In this document: positions 41,432 through 53,403 of the stretch, one piece after another
How positions within the stretch are numbered: the first letter of the stretch is position 1
Layout of the letters: every line of letters begins with the position of its first letter
Source: Hydractinia symbiolongicarpus
Lineage: Eukaryota > Cnidaria > Hydrozoa > Anthoathecata > Hydractiniidae
NCBI RefSeq assembly: GCF_029227915.1
Contig: NC_079875.1
Location: forward strand, 29,386,001-29,450,000
DNA length: 64,000 nt
Direction of reading: 5' to 3'
Position numbers and translations under genes: made by a program
The notes under the pieces: generated by a model
Told to the model about the DNA's origin: nothing
Database searches by the model: none
Seen by the model: the letters and a program-made list of their open reading frames with translations, nothing else

Positions 41432-43397
41432 TCTATATAATAATACGCCAGTTCCGTGTCTCTGTGACAGGCAAAGTTGATATCGTCATTTTCCTTTGAT
41501 GTTGCCGTAAAAATCTTTGATGTTACCGAAAAAAATATGTCTATTTTGTTAGCGCGATTAATTTGTTTACGTCACGTGATGAAAACGACTCAATTTGAAT
41601 TGCTGAAATAAATTTAACGGCTAACTTTCCAAAAGTGGTGTCCCTTGACATCGAAAAAACACAAAAGAAAGGTCCCTTCGTCTTGAAAAAAGTGCAAAAA
41701 GTGATTCAGAGAAAGAAAACTCTAAGTAAAGAAGTAGAAGTACCAAAATAAAGTTGAAAGTCACAAGAAGTTACCTATCTCTTCTTATTTGAACCCGAAT
41801 TATGATGAAACAAGATAGCTACAAAATCTTTCTTGAAGTTTTAGGATGGTGTGACTCATTTTTATGCCCATAGAGTATAATTTTTTCACATTACCTGTGA
41901 ACTTTACAAGGGGGACCACAATATGACAAGTGGAACGAATTTTATAGAATTTAAAGTGTGTGTGTTAAGTTATTTTTATTGTTTTGTTTCTGGCATCCCG
42001 TTAAACTTTTGTCAGCCTACATGTAATATGCCAGGTTTTTTACAGGGTTTTTTACATTTGATTGGAAATTTACGTGTGCTTATGATGACTTCGGGTTAAA
42101 AAAATTTTTGAGAGGATGGTATGATTAAGTCAGTTTATAATTGTTTGTGTAAATGCTGTTTTTAAAAATTTTGTGTAAACTTCTGTGGAAATAAACCACA
42201 TGCAATATATACTGAAAGAACAAATTTTTGTAGAATCAGACTTCACTGTAAGCTGTTGTATAAGCTGATGTCTTTATATTTCGTAATATAAACTATTGTT
42301 GGGGAGATCTAACTGTATGTGATGTCATTTTTGGTGGAAGAAAATTCCATGGTTTCACGTTTTTGTTTTTCTTGAGAATTTTACAAAATTTTGTAGGGAT
42401 AAATGTTTGCTGATGATAAAAAAATACTTAATGTTCTGACTGAAACTGTTTTTGTTTTTTATTTTTTGTAATCTAAACGGGTGGACTGTATACACTGAAA
42501 TCACTGATTTGTTTCATAACCTTTTTGTGGAAGATTAATGGGTAATGGCAATATACGACATGCTGAATGAACTTATTTTTGTTGATTTAGATGTGTTTCT
42601 CAACAACCGAACATTTTTACATTTTGTGTAAACGTTTGTTTATGCACAAACAGAATAAACTTATTAAAGTTTATTCTTTGCTTATTGATTTTTTGACATT
42701 TAGGTTTAAAATTGTTGGTAAAGGGCAGTACGGATCATCATACTAAAAAAGAATTTTTTTGTGTTCTTAACTGGTTGATTTTTACATTTTGTGTAACTTT
42801 CTGGGAGAGGATGCTATGCAACCGAAGTGACTGATTTTTCTAGATTGAAATTTGATGTTTTCCAAACTATGGCTTTATCATATTTTTGTATAAGCTTTTA
42901 AGGGCAAGACAATATTTAGAATGTGTAAAGAACTTATTCTTGTTGATTTGTGCTATGTAACTCTTGCAGGCCAACTTTTTAACATTTCAGAACAAAATAC
43001 TGAGGGTTTTCAACATAATCACTTATAAGATGTACATATTTGAGATGCGTTATTTCTGACATTGTTATTATCCGTGTTGTGACTGTCGGAGTTGTAACTG
43101 TCGGTACTCTTAATGTCGGTTTGGATGGTGTTGTGAGTGTTGATGTTGTGAATGTTCATGTTGTAACTTTTTATCAACTAGATTTTGCACCTTGCAAGCT
43201 GTTCTTTTTTATTTTGTGTAAGATTTGTGTGGAGGATTTAATGCTATTTGACATTTGATATTTGGTGTAAGATTTTAAGAACATTTTTTTGTATATGCAC
43301 TGCTGACGTCAGCAAAACATCTAAAGCAACCTATTTTTTCATTGGGCTTTTTCCTAAGTGGATTTTTCCACGGGCCTTATCGACTAGTACAAGATAA
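41432..43397 (+). mobile_element. Non-autonomous Helitron B, both ends (1966 bp)
   Basis: Begins TCTATATAATAATACGCC immediately after an A (41431) and ends CTAG at 43397 immediately before a T, following the Helitron A|TC...CTAG|T rule. The stem gtgga/tccac (43368-43381) precedes the end by about 16 nt. Its start lies four bases after the end of Helitron A, so the two are head to tail. It has no ORF with recognisable motifs. It contains the perfect palindrome TGCTGACGTCAGCA at 43311-43324. Confidence 0.7.
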
Positions 43398-46300
43398 TTG
43401 TCATTTAGGGACGACAACCTCGTCTCAGGTTCTATATATTTTAGCTTTAAAATTGATAAACGAGGCATTTCAAAGTGACGAGTGTCATGTATTTGCGATT
43501 TGTCGTATTAATACAAGATAATTGTACTTTAGGGTCAACAACTGCGTTTCAGGTGCTTATATTTTAGCCGTGGAATTGATAAACGAGGCAATTAGAAGTG
43601 ACGAGTGTTATATGTTTCCGACTTTTCGTATTGTTACAAGATAAATGTCAATTGGGGACGACAACCTCGTCTCGGGTTCTATATAATAAAGTCGTAAAAT
43701 TCATAAACGTGGCACTTAAAATTGACAAGTGTTATATATTTGCGATTTTTTATATTGATACAAGATAATTGCCGTTTCGGGTCGACAACCTCGTTTCAGG
43801 TTATATTACAGCCGTAAAATTGATAAGCGAAGTACTTCAAAGTGACGAGTGTCATATATTTGCGATTTTTTGTATTAATACAGGATAATTGTAATTTAAG
43901 GCCAACAACTTCGTCTCAGGTTCTGATATATTAGCCGTGGAATTGATAAACGAGACATTTCAAGGTGACGAGTGTTATATATTTGCGATTTTCATATTGA
44001 TACAAGATAATTGTCATTTAGGGACGACAACCTCGTCTCAGGTTCTATATATTTTAGTCGTAAAAGAGATAAAAGAGGTATTTAAAAGAGACGAGTGTCT
44101 CATATATTTGCGATTTTTTGTATTAATACAATAATAATATAATAATAATGGTATATTTCGGGCATATCCATATATTACAATGGCTCTTCATCCCTAATTA
44201 AAAACAGCTATTTATAATAAAAATTAAAGAAAATTTTAAAAAGCGTAATATTTATTTCAGTATAAACATTAATCAACTAAAATTTGACTCGAAATGGACA
44301 TGAGAATAGAGTAGATAGGACTAGTGGAGAAATGGCTGGAGGCATGGTGGGATGCGATAGCGTGGAATCGATTGGTGAGAAAACGTAGGGACAAGGCAAA
44401 ATCAACAAATAAACAGATTATATATTAAAGAAATGCTATAGTATTAGTATATGTAATCAAATAAAGTCAGAGACTAGAATGGACTTGGAATAGAACGAGT
44501 AGAACAAGCGTAGAGAACAAAAAACAGCCTGGGTGAAATAGTAACTTGGTTGGCTGGAGCTATGCGCATACTGAGGACATACTGGGTAGAATCGAGGCTG
44601 TTGTTGGAATATATAAGAACAGGACAAAATCAACAAATAAACATGCAATCGTAAAGTCGTAAATAAAAGTGAACAGTGTGTGTATATATTGAATGCAATG
44701 CAAGAGCTCTATCTGATAAATAACATTTAGCTCCGTAAACAAATTTTTTATAAACCACTTCTTTTCGTAGACTGAATTTAGGGACAGCAACCTTGTCTCA
44801 GGTGCTATATATTTTACCGTAAAATTGATGAACGAGGCATTAAAAAGAGACAAGTGTTATATATTTGCGATTTTTCGTATTGATACAAGAAAATTGTAAT
44901 TTAGGGACGACAACCTTGTCTCAGGTTCTATATATTATAGCCGTAAAAATGATAAACGAGGCATTTAAAATTGACGAATGTCTCATATAATTCCGATTTT
45001 TGTATTGATACAGGAGAATTGACATTTAGGGTCAACAAAATCGTCTCAGTTTCCATATATTTTGGCCGTAAAATTGATAAAACGAGGCATTTAAAAGAGA
45101 CGAGTGTTATATATTTGCGATTTTTCGTATTGATACAAGAAAATTGTAATTTAGGGACGACAACCTTGTCTCAGGTTCTATATATTTTAGCCGTAAAAAT
45201 GATAAACAAGGCATTTAAAATTGACGAATGTCTCATATATTTCGGATTTTTGTATTGATACAGGAGAATTGACAATTAGGGTCAACAAAATCGTCTCAGT
45301 TTCCATATATTTTGGCCGTAAAATTGATAAAACGAGGCATTTAAAAGAGACGAGTGTTACATACTTGCGACTTTTCGTTTTAATACAGGATAATTGTAAT
45401 TTAGGTCAACAACTTCGTCTCAGGTTCTATATATTTTAGCCGTACAATTGATAAACGAGGCATTAAAAACAGCAGACAAGTGTTATATATTTGCGATTTT
45501 GTATTGATACAAGATAATTGTGATTTAGGGTTAACAACCTCGTCTCAGGTTCTATATATTTTAGCCGTACAATTGATAAACGAGGCATTTAAAATTGACG
45601 AGTGTCTCATATATTTGCGATTTCTCGAATTGACACAGGATAGCTGTACTTAATTTCGTTTCGGGTTCTTATATTTTAGTCCTAAAATTGATAAACAAGG
45701 CACTTAAAAGAGACGAGTGTTACATATTTGCGATTTTTCATATTGATACAAGATAATTGGCATTTAGGGACGACAACCTTCTCTCAGGTTCTATCTATTT
45801 TAGCCCTTAAATTGATAAACCAGGCATTTAAAAGCGGCGATGTCTCATATACTTGCAATTTTTCGTATTGATACCAGATAATTGTCATTTAGAGTAAACA
45901 ACCTCGTCTCAGGTTCTATATATTTTAGCAGTAAAATTGATAAACGAGGCATTTAAAAATTAACGAGTTTGTCATATATTTGCGATTTTGTATTGATACA
46001 GGATAATTGTCATTAACAAAATCGTCTCAGTTTCCATATATTTTGGCCGTAAAATTGATAAAACGAGGCATTTAAAAGAGACGAGTGTTATATATTTGCG
46101 ATTTTTCGTATTGATACAAGATAATTGTAATTTAGGTCAACAACTTCGTCTCAGGGTTCTATATATTTTAGCCGTACAATTGATAAACGAGGCATTAAAA
46201 ACAGCAGACAAGTGTTATATATTTGCGAGTTTTCGTATTGATACAAGATAATTGTCATTTAGGGTCAACAAACTCGCCTCAGGTTCTATATGTTTTACCG

Positions 46301-47690
46301 TAAAATTGATAGACGTGGCATTTAAAAGAGACAAGTGTGATATATTTGCGATTTTTCGTATTGATACAAGATAATTGTCATTTAGGGTCAACAACCTCGT
46401 CTCAGGTTCTATATAATTTTGCCATAAAATTGATAAACGAGGCATTTAAAAGAGACGAGCGTCTCATATGTTTGCGACTTTTTGTATTAATACAGGATAG
46501 CTATACTTTAGGGTCAACAATTTCGTTTCAGGTTCTTATATTATAGTCCTAAAATTCTAACGAGGCATTTCAAAGTAACGAGTGTCATGTATTTGCGATT
46601 TTAGTATTGATACAAGATCATTGTACTTTAGAGTTAACAACCTCGTCTCAGGTTCTATAAATTTTAGCCCTTAAATTGATAAACCAGGCATTTAAAAGCG
46701 GCAATGTCTCATATATTTGCGATTTTTCGAATTGACACAGGATAGCTGTACTTCAGAGACAATAATTTCGCTTTGGGTTCTTATATTTTAGTCCTAAAAT
46801 TGATAAACGAGGCATCTAAAAGAGACGAGTGTTATGTATTTGCGATTTTAATATTGATTCAAGATAATTGTACTTTAGAGTCAACAACCTTGTCTCAGGT
46901 TCTATATATTTTAGCCGTAAAATTGATAATCAAGGCATCTAAAAGAGACCAGTATCAACCACCTTGTCTCAGGTTCTATATATTTTAGCCGTAAAATTGA
47001 TAAACGAGGCATTTAAAAATTAACTTTTTTTAAAGTTTGTCATATATTTGCGATTTTGTATTGATACAGGATAATTGTCATTTAGGGTCAACAAAATCGT
47101 CTCAGTTTTCATATATTTTGGCCGTAAAATTGATAAAACGAGGCATTTAAAAGAGACGAGTGTTATATATTTGCGATTTTTCGTATTGATACAAGATAAT
47201 TGTAATTTAGGTCAACAACTTCGTCTCAGGTTCTATATATTTTAGCCGTACAATTGATAAACGAGGCATTAAAAACAGCAGACAAGTGTTATATATTTGC
47301 GACTTTTCGTATTGATACAAGATAATCGTCATTTAGGGTCAGCAACCTCGTCTCAGGTTCTAAATATTTTGACCGTAAAATTGATATAACGAGGCATTTA
47401 AAATTGACGAGTGTCTCATATATTTGCGATTTTTCGAATTGACACAGGATAGCTGTACCTTAGAGTCAACAATTTCGTTTCGGGTTCTTATATTTTAGTC
47501 CTAAAATTGATAAACGAGGCATTTAAAAGAGACGAGTGTTATATATTTGCGATTTTTCGTATTGATGCAAGATAATTGTCATTTGGGGTCAACAACCTCG
47601 TCTCAGGTTCTATAAATTTTAGCCGTAAAATTTATAAAAGAGGCATTTAAAATTGATGAGTGTCTCATATATTTGCGATTTTTCACGGTT
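43398..47690 (+). repeat. 125-bp satellite array (about 28-30 units) with higher-order structure
   Basis: Tandem units recur at about 125 bp (the word gtctcag at 45043, 45168, 45293, 45417, 45542). Each unit holds acctcgtctcaggttctata, aattgataaacgaggcattt, gagacgag and atatttgcgatttt. CTCGTCTC and GAGACGAG within a unit are inverse complements. A distinctive trio of variant units (cgtctcagtttcc, then ggtcaacaacttcgtc, then aaaaacagcagacaag) occurs three times, starting near 45.29, 46.02 and 47.10 kb. The array starts right after the 3' end of Helitron B and is interrupted at 44128-44773. Open frames in it are by-products of the repeat. Confidence 0.92.
44128..44773 (-). mobile_element. About 640-bp retroposon-like insertion in the satellite
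   Basis: Non-satellite DNA that splits the array. Its left edge is an AAT/ATT-rich microsatellite followed by the same motif as at 40615-40690, so on the minus strand it ends gggatgaagagccatt...ggatatgcccgaaatata plus microsatellite. No ORF with known motifs; class unknown. Confidence 0.5.
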
Positions 47691-47980
47691 GTAGCGAAGT
47701 GGAGATCCGTGTTTCAAATCCAAGCTTCTGTGCGACTACGCTCTTCGCAGTTTTGGGAGTTTAGAACACAGTGTAAGTGACTCACGAAATTTGCTATGCG
47801 GAAACCATGGACAGACGCTGAGCTATATTTGAATGCGTCTATTTTACAGAATTTATTTTCATTGAATAGACCATGATTTCTCAAAGAACTACACGACTTT
47901 TAGTTTTAAAATTTTCCCTCACAATATATCGTCGAATAATCAGCAGTAATTTACTCAGTGCTTGTTGTTCTTTTCTTTAG

Positions 47981-48151
47981 CTAGTGCAGCTTTGTGGCAC
48001 CATAAAAGCTAGTGCAGCTTTGTTGTACCATAAAAAGCTAGTGCAGCTTTGTTGTACCATAAAAAGCTAGTGCGGCTTTGTCGCACCATAAAAAGCTAGT
48101 GCAGCTTTGTCGCACCATAAAAGCTAGTGCAGCTTTGTTGCACCATAAAAG
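47981..48151 (+). repeat. Six tandem 28-bp units with a small hairpin each
   Basis: Unit ctagtgcagctttgttgcac plus cataaaaa. GTGCA/TGCAC, GTGCG/CGCAC and similar arm variants occur in different units around the loop gctttgt. The array lies 96 bp upstream of the first Helentron ORF. Confidence 0.85.
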
Positions 48152-48246
48152 TACAATTATTATAATTAATATATACGTTATATTATATATAAAAAGCTGC
48201 TACTGTGCTAGAGGTACATGTGGTGTGAATTGGATTAAAATGTAAG

Positions 48247-49468
48247 ATGTCTCTCCTGAAAATTACTCATGGATCGTTTAATCAATCCCATTCTATGTTC
48301 GGCGAAAGTGCTGGAAAACAGTGTGCATGTTGTAGCTTGTATGCAGTTTCTTTTTCAACTAGAGTAAAGTCCCCAGGTAATTGGAATGTTAATGATATTG
48401 ATTTTATCATTACAGAAGCAGATAAACTATACAAATCTTTCAATAAAAACACATACCTTACGATACCTGATCTACCAAACAGTGTGCCTATATTTGGATC
48501 TAATGTTACAATTACTTATTTAGATAAAGAATATGGTCTTTTAAGTAGCTATTCTATTCCGCGCTTTTTGTCAAATTTGAATAACTCAATTGGAGACGGG
48601 TTACTTTTTTTCGTGAAATTTATTTGTGTTGCGATACTCCCTAAAAAGAACTGTGTCTCTTGTTTGATTCTCATAGCAGAAATAACTGCAGTCAGCCAAC
48701 ACCTGATGGTTTTTCTTCTTTAATGAAATTCCAAAGGAAGAGAGATTTAGAAATATACCTTCATACAACCTACATTGATCTAGCGACAGTTGATGAGCCA
48801 TATGAATTACAATACATAAGTATTGATTCAGATGAAGAAGTAAGTCTTTCTCGACTATATTCTAACAAAGTCAATAGAGAAAAGAGTCGTTTACGCATGG
48901 CAACGGAAGCCAACAAGGAAAAATGTAAAATAAGACATGCAACTGATGTCAACAAGGAGAAAGCTAAAAAGCAGCATGAAACTGAGGAGAATAAGCAAAA
49001 AGCTAAAAAACAGCAAGCAACAGAACACAACAGGGAGCAATCTAGAAAACGAAAGGCAACTGTTTCCAATAAGGAGAAAGCAAATACATATAACAATGCT
49101 GATGCTAAGCGCAAACAAAAAAGTGCTAAAACAATAAATGATTGCATTTTAAATTTCCAGAAAGCTATTCTGAATGGCCCCTACTATGTCTGCATAGTTT
49201 GTAATAGGAGCCTTTACAAGAAAACTGTAAAATTATTTAGCAAAAACAATTATGAAGTAAGTTTATACTATGTGTTTACAGATGTTCTATGCTTTGATTC
49301 TCATGCTTACATTTGCATAACTTGCGATAAGTATTTAAAAAAAGCTGAGATACCCCCGCAGGCTGTTTGGAATAAGTTAAATATTGTTGATCTTCCTAAT
49401 GAAATTCAATGTTTAAACAGACTTGAGCAAATTCTGATTTCAAAAAGAATATTATTTAAAAAATAGCT
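48247..49468 (+). pseudogene. Helentron N-terminal region: papain-fold (OTU/C76-like) protease domain and basic repeats
   Basis: ATG 48247 opens ITHGSFNQSHSMFGESAGKQ, then CACCSLYAVSF with the presumed nucleophile Cys26 (48322-48324), WNVNDIDFIITEADKLY and LPNSVPIFG. A frameshift near 48655 moves to a frame giving LFDSHSRN, a D-x-H pair that would supply the other catalytic residues. The G-QC-C-SL ... W---DID--I---D-LY ... DSH-RN pattern resembles the herpesvirus-type tegument deubiquitinase or OTU-like domains known in Helitron polyproteins. The second frame then has six 14-residue basic/acidic repeats (NKEKCKIRHATDV, NKEKAKKQHETEE and so on), and two CxxC pairs (CIVC, CITC). It ends at an A-run (49456-49468), where one missing base separates it from the Rep ORF. 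Confidence 0.7.
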
Positions 49469-49471
49469 GTT

Positions 49472-51700
49472 ATGCCTAAAGGTCAACAACAAAAGATAAA
49501 AGGTGCTATTTGCAATGTTCCTATTCAAGTAGAAGCCGTTAATAACTGTCTTCCTCAGGGTATAGATAGTAGTGGTGTATTGTTTGTTAAACTAAAGAGA
49601 AAATTGGCTTATCGAGGCCATGTTGTGTTTCGAAGTGTACGTCCTGAGCTTTTAAACGAAGCCCTACAATATTTGAAAAATTTCAATTCCTTTTACTCAG
49701 ATGTGCTGATAAGAATGGATAATATAACCCAGGAATTTTTAAGTTTATGTGATACAGATGCTATGGTTGACACAAATGAATTTTCAGTAACAGTTGACAT
49801 TGATGATGACAATTTAGAAGCTGAAAACCCCCTAAGTATGAATTGTGCAAGTAGCCATGAAATGTGTGTTATACCAAATTTCCAAAATCCAGATGATGAG
49901 GTTTTAGATATTGCTCCTGGTGAGAATAAACAACCACAATCTTTTTTTTCTGACCAATACTGTGAGGAGCTTGCATTTCCCTTTTCATTTCCCACTGGAA
50001 AATTTGGGTATAAGGTTGCTAGACGAGTGTACTTGACAGCAACAAAATATTTCAACCGGCGTTTGTTAAATTTTTCCCAGCGCTTTTCTTCAAATGCTGA
50101 TTATATATTTTTTGCTCATTATGTAATGCAACAGTCAAATTTGTTTAATCAAATAAATATTGCAACGAAAAAGGTAAAGGGCACAATAACGGCTGGGCAG
50201 TTGCAAATTAATTTTCATGAAACAGTTCGTTCTTTTATTTGTGAAGGTCAAGGTTACCAACTTATGAACTCTATTAAAGGAACACCTGCTTATTGGAAAC
50301 ATTTTCTTTACGATGTTTTAGCAATGGTTAAACAGTTAGGATTGCCATCATACTTCCTTACTCTTTCATGTGCAGATTTGAGATGGGATGAACTGGTAGT
50401 GATAATAGGAAAATTGAATAACATTGATGTTAACAGTAACGAATTGGATTATTTTAGACGTTGTAGTATTCTTAATCAAAACCCAGTTTTAACTGCAAGG
50501 CACTTTCAATACAGAGTAGAGTTTCTTTAGAGAAATTTTGCTTCATAAGAGTAGTCCTATTGGCAAAGTAGCTAATTATGCTATTAAACTCGAATTTCAG
50601 TTTAGAGGTTCACCCCACATCCATGCTTTTCTTTGGTTGTTAGATTCACCAACTCTTACAAACGAAACCACAGACAGTTACACATCTTTTGTTGATAATA
50701 CAATACGCGCAGACCTCCCTGATCCATTAATTGAGCCTGAATTACTCAACCTTGTCTCTCAATATCAAATCCACTCTCATTCAAATTCTTGTCGCAAATA
50801 CAAGAACATTCCATGTCGTTTTAATTATGGACGTTTCTTTACTGATCGAACAGTTATAGCCAGTCCATTACCAGAGAATATGTCTGATTCCGAAAAATAG
50901 AGTTTATTATCAGAAAGAACTAAAGTATTAAAGAAAGTCAAATTATTTATCGATGAAAACTTAGACCCTAGTAAGCCTAACTACTTGAGCGACAGCTGCA
51001 AGTCCATACCAGAGATTTTATTGGAACTTCACATATCAGAAGTTGACTATTATAGGGTTTTAGCAATATTTCAAATCAAGACTTTGAAATATACTATCAT
51101 CGACCACCAAATTCATGTTTTGTAAATAACTACTTTGCAGCAGGACTTTTAGCTTGGAAAGCCAATTTGGACTTGCAGCCTGTGTTCAATTATCATAAAG
51201 CAGTGTCATATATGTGTTCTTATTTTTCTAAATCGGAAAATCTCTTGCAATGAAAAAGGCAGCTGAAGAGTCTGAAAATTTAAACTTGCCAGATCGTATG
51301 AGAAAATTAGCCTTAGCATTTTTATCACACCGCCAATGTTCATTACAGGAAGCTGTTTATCAGGTATTGCCAGAGTTATGGTTACGTAAATGTTTCCCAG
51401 GAATTGTGGTTTGTAAATCTGAAGAAGAATTAGAAGAATTGCTTCCAGATAGTACAGATGTTTTTAAGCGCAATAGTTTAGATCGATACATGGATCGACC
51501 CAATGTTACATTTAAGCGTGGTCAATATTATATGATTGATAATTTATGTTTTGCTGAATTTCTTGCGTATTATGTGCTGGACACAAGTAAAAAGCTTGAC
51601 ATAGTAAATGATTATCAACCAGAGGTTCTCTTAGATGATGATGAAATTTGTCATCCCTTATTGCGTTTACCTAAGTCTGTTCCTCTATGAATGCTAATTT
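49472..51700 (+). pseudogene. Helentron Rep (HUH endonuclease) region
   Basis: Pieces in order: the Helitron-like N domain (DEVLDIAPGENKQPQSFFSD, ELAFPFSFPTGKFGY), Rep motif 1 (YFLTLSCADLRWDELVVIIG), then after a frameshift near 50528 RGSPHIHAFLWLLDS, in which H-I-H (50616-50624) is the metal-binding HUH motif. An in-frame stop lies at 50898. After further shifts comes DLQPVFNYHKAVSYMCSYFS (51169-51228), which contains the tyrosines expected for rolling-circle cleavage. It is followed by MKKAAEESENLNLPDRMRKL and a conserved pre-helicase block to 51687. In Helitrons this domain nicks DNA and attaches covalently through tyrosine. Confidence 0.85.
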
Positions 51701-51851
51701 TTCACCTCGAACTGATCAATTTGCGCAACAAGAGAATGACAATGTTGAGGAAAATGTAGTTAGGGATAATGAATATTAAGGTGAACAAGCTCAAGGTTTA
51801 AATGCTGCAGCTTCTTCGAATGCAGGGCACACATCAACACAGATTAATTTA

Positions 51852-53403
51852 ATGTCAGATGATAGTATTAATGAATTAATACGTAGTTTAAACGAAAAAC
51901 AACGTTTTCCTTTTGACGTAATTAATATATGGGCCCGAAGGCATGTTAAAAATTTATCAGCTGAAGAAGTTACAGAAAATCCTCCTTTGCATTTATTTGT
52001 TACAGGTGGTGCAGGAACAGGCAAATCCCATTTGATCAAAACTATAAGTGCATCAGTTTCAAAAACTTTATGTTATAGGTCTTCATGCATTGAAAAACCA
52101 AATTTGCTTTTGCTTGCACCGACAGGTGTTGCAGCGGTGAATATCAATGGAACCACAACACATTCAGCTTTAGGAATTTCTGTAGAGTCTCGTGGGTTAA
52201 CCCTTCACAAGCTTCCAGATAAAAAGAGATGTAAATTAAGGCAAGAGCTATCAGATGTTAGAGGTATCATTATTGATGAAATATCTATTGTATCCAATAA
52301 GTTACTGTTGTATGTGCATCAAAGGTTAATAGAAATATTTGGATGTGTTTCTGATTTTTCAAAACCATTTGCTGGCTTAACAATAATTTTAGTGGGTGAT
52401 TTGCATCAATTACCCCCCGTAATGCAAAAACCAATTTATGCAGAATTCAGCGATGAATTGTATAACATTTATCCACTATGGCGAAACTTTCAGATGTGTG
52501 AATTGACTGAAGTTATGAGACAACGGGGTGATACTGTTCTAATTGACCTACTAAATAATGTTAGGCTAGGAACTCTATCTTCACAGGATGAACATCTCAT
52601 CCGTTCACGATTCATTGATGAAAAATAGTAAACACTACCCAATAAATGCATTGCATATTTATGCAGAAAATGAGCCAGCTAGAGTTCATAATGCAAGATT
52701 GTTAAATAGTTTAAACAGCGATTTGATAACAATAGATGCCATTGATCAAGTTCCAAAAGAAGTCCCTTCTCATGTTTATGAAAGAATTCAAGACTTAAGC
52801 CAATCAAGAACTGGTGGATTAGCTTTCCAGTTATCTTTAAAGATAGGTGCTAAGGCAATGTTGACATCTAATATTGACATTCCTGATAAACTAATAAATG
52901 GTCAAATTGGTACAATAGTCCATGTTGTAGCGCAAAATGATTCAATTAAAACCATTTAGGTTGAATTTGACAATCTAAATGTTGGAACAAATAAAATACT
53001 TGCAGACAGACTTGCACAACAATTAAATGCAGTACCAATTGATCGAGTGACTACCGAAATAAGAACAAACGAGAAAAAACTTTCCTCTCCGGTCATTAAA
53101 CGTACCCAATTTCCTTTAATGTTATCATGGGCTTGTACTGTACACAAAGTTCAAGGCCTAAGTTTACAAGAGGTTGTCATTAGTTTTAATTTGCTGAAAC
53201 AGAGATCATTCAATAATGGACAGATGTATGTAGCTCTCAGCCGTGTAACGTCTTTGCAAGGGCTCCACTTAATAGGGGTGTTCAAGTACAGTGCCATCAA
53301 TGTTGACGACAAAGCTAAAAAAGAATATCAGTATTTAAGAAAAAATCAAAGTTTAAGTTTTACAACAGATTTGGTGGCAAAGGAATCCGAACATAGCATA
53401 TGA
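51852..53403 (+). pseudogene. Helentron Pif1-family helicase region
   Basis: All helicase landmarks are present across three frames. Walker A is GGAGTGKSHLIK (about 52003-52038). APTGVAAVNINGTTTHSALG, Walker B IIIDEISIVS, ILVGDLHQLPPV and CELTEVMRQRGD follow. After a shift near 52625 come INALHIYAENEPARVHN and AMLTSNIDIPDKLINGQIGT, then an in-frame stop near 52957. Finally PLMLSWACTVHKVQGLSLQE and GQMYVALSRVTSLQGLHLIG appear. The activity in the family is 5'-3' DNA unwinding during rolling-circle transposition. The three breaks make this copy non-functional. It runs directly into the endonuclease. Confidence 0.9.

Noticed and set aside
43398-47690. Many open frames in the 125-bp satellite (for example 44971-45258, 46337-46546)
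   Set aside because: They repeat with the satellite unit, appear on both strands and drift between frames; not genes.
43398-47690. CRISPR-like array
   Set aside because: Units are directly tandem with no unique spacers and the context is animal DNA.
47690-47730. tRNA-like A-box and B-box words (tagcgaagtgg, gtttcaaatcc)
   Set aside because: The spacing between the boxes is only a few bases and no cloverleaf can be drawn.
48660-49466. Antisense ORFs at 48770-49147 as hydrophobic membrane proteins
   Set aside because: They are the complement of the Lys/Glu repeat region, which automatically gives Leu/Phe/Ser-rich frames.
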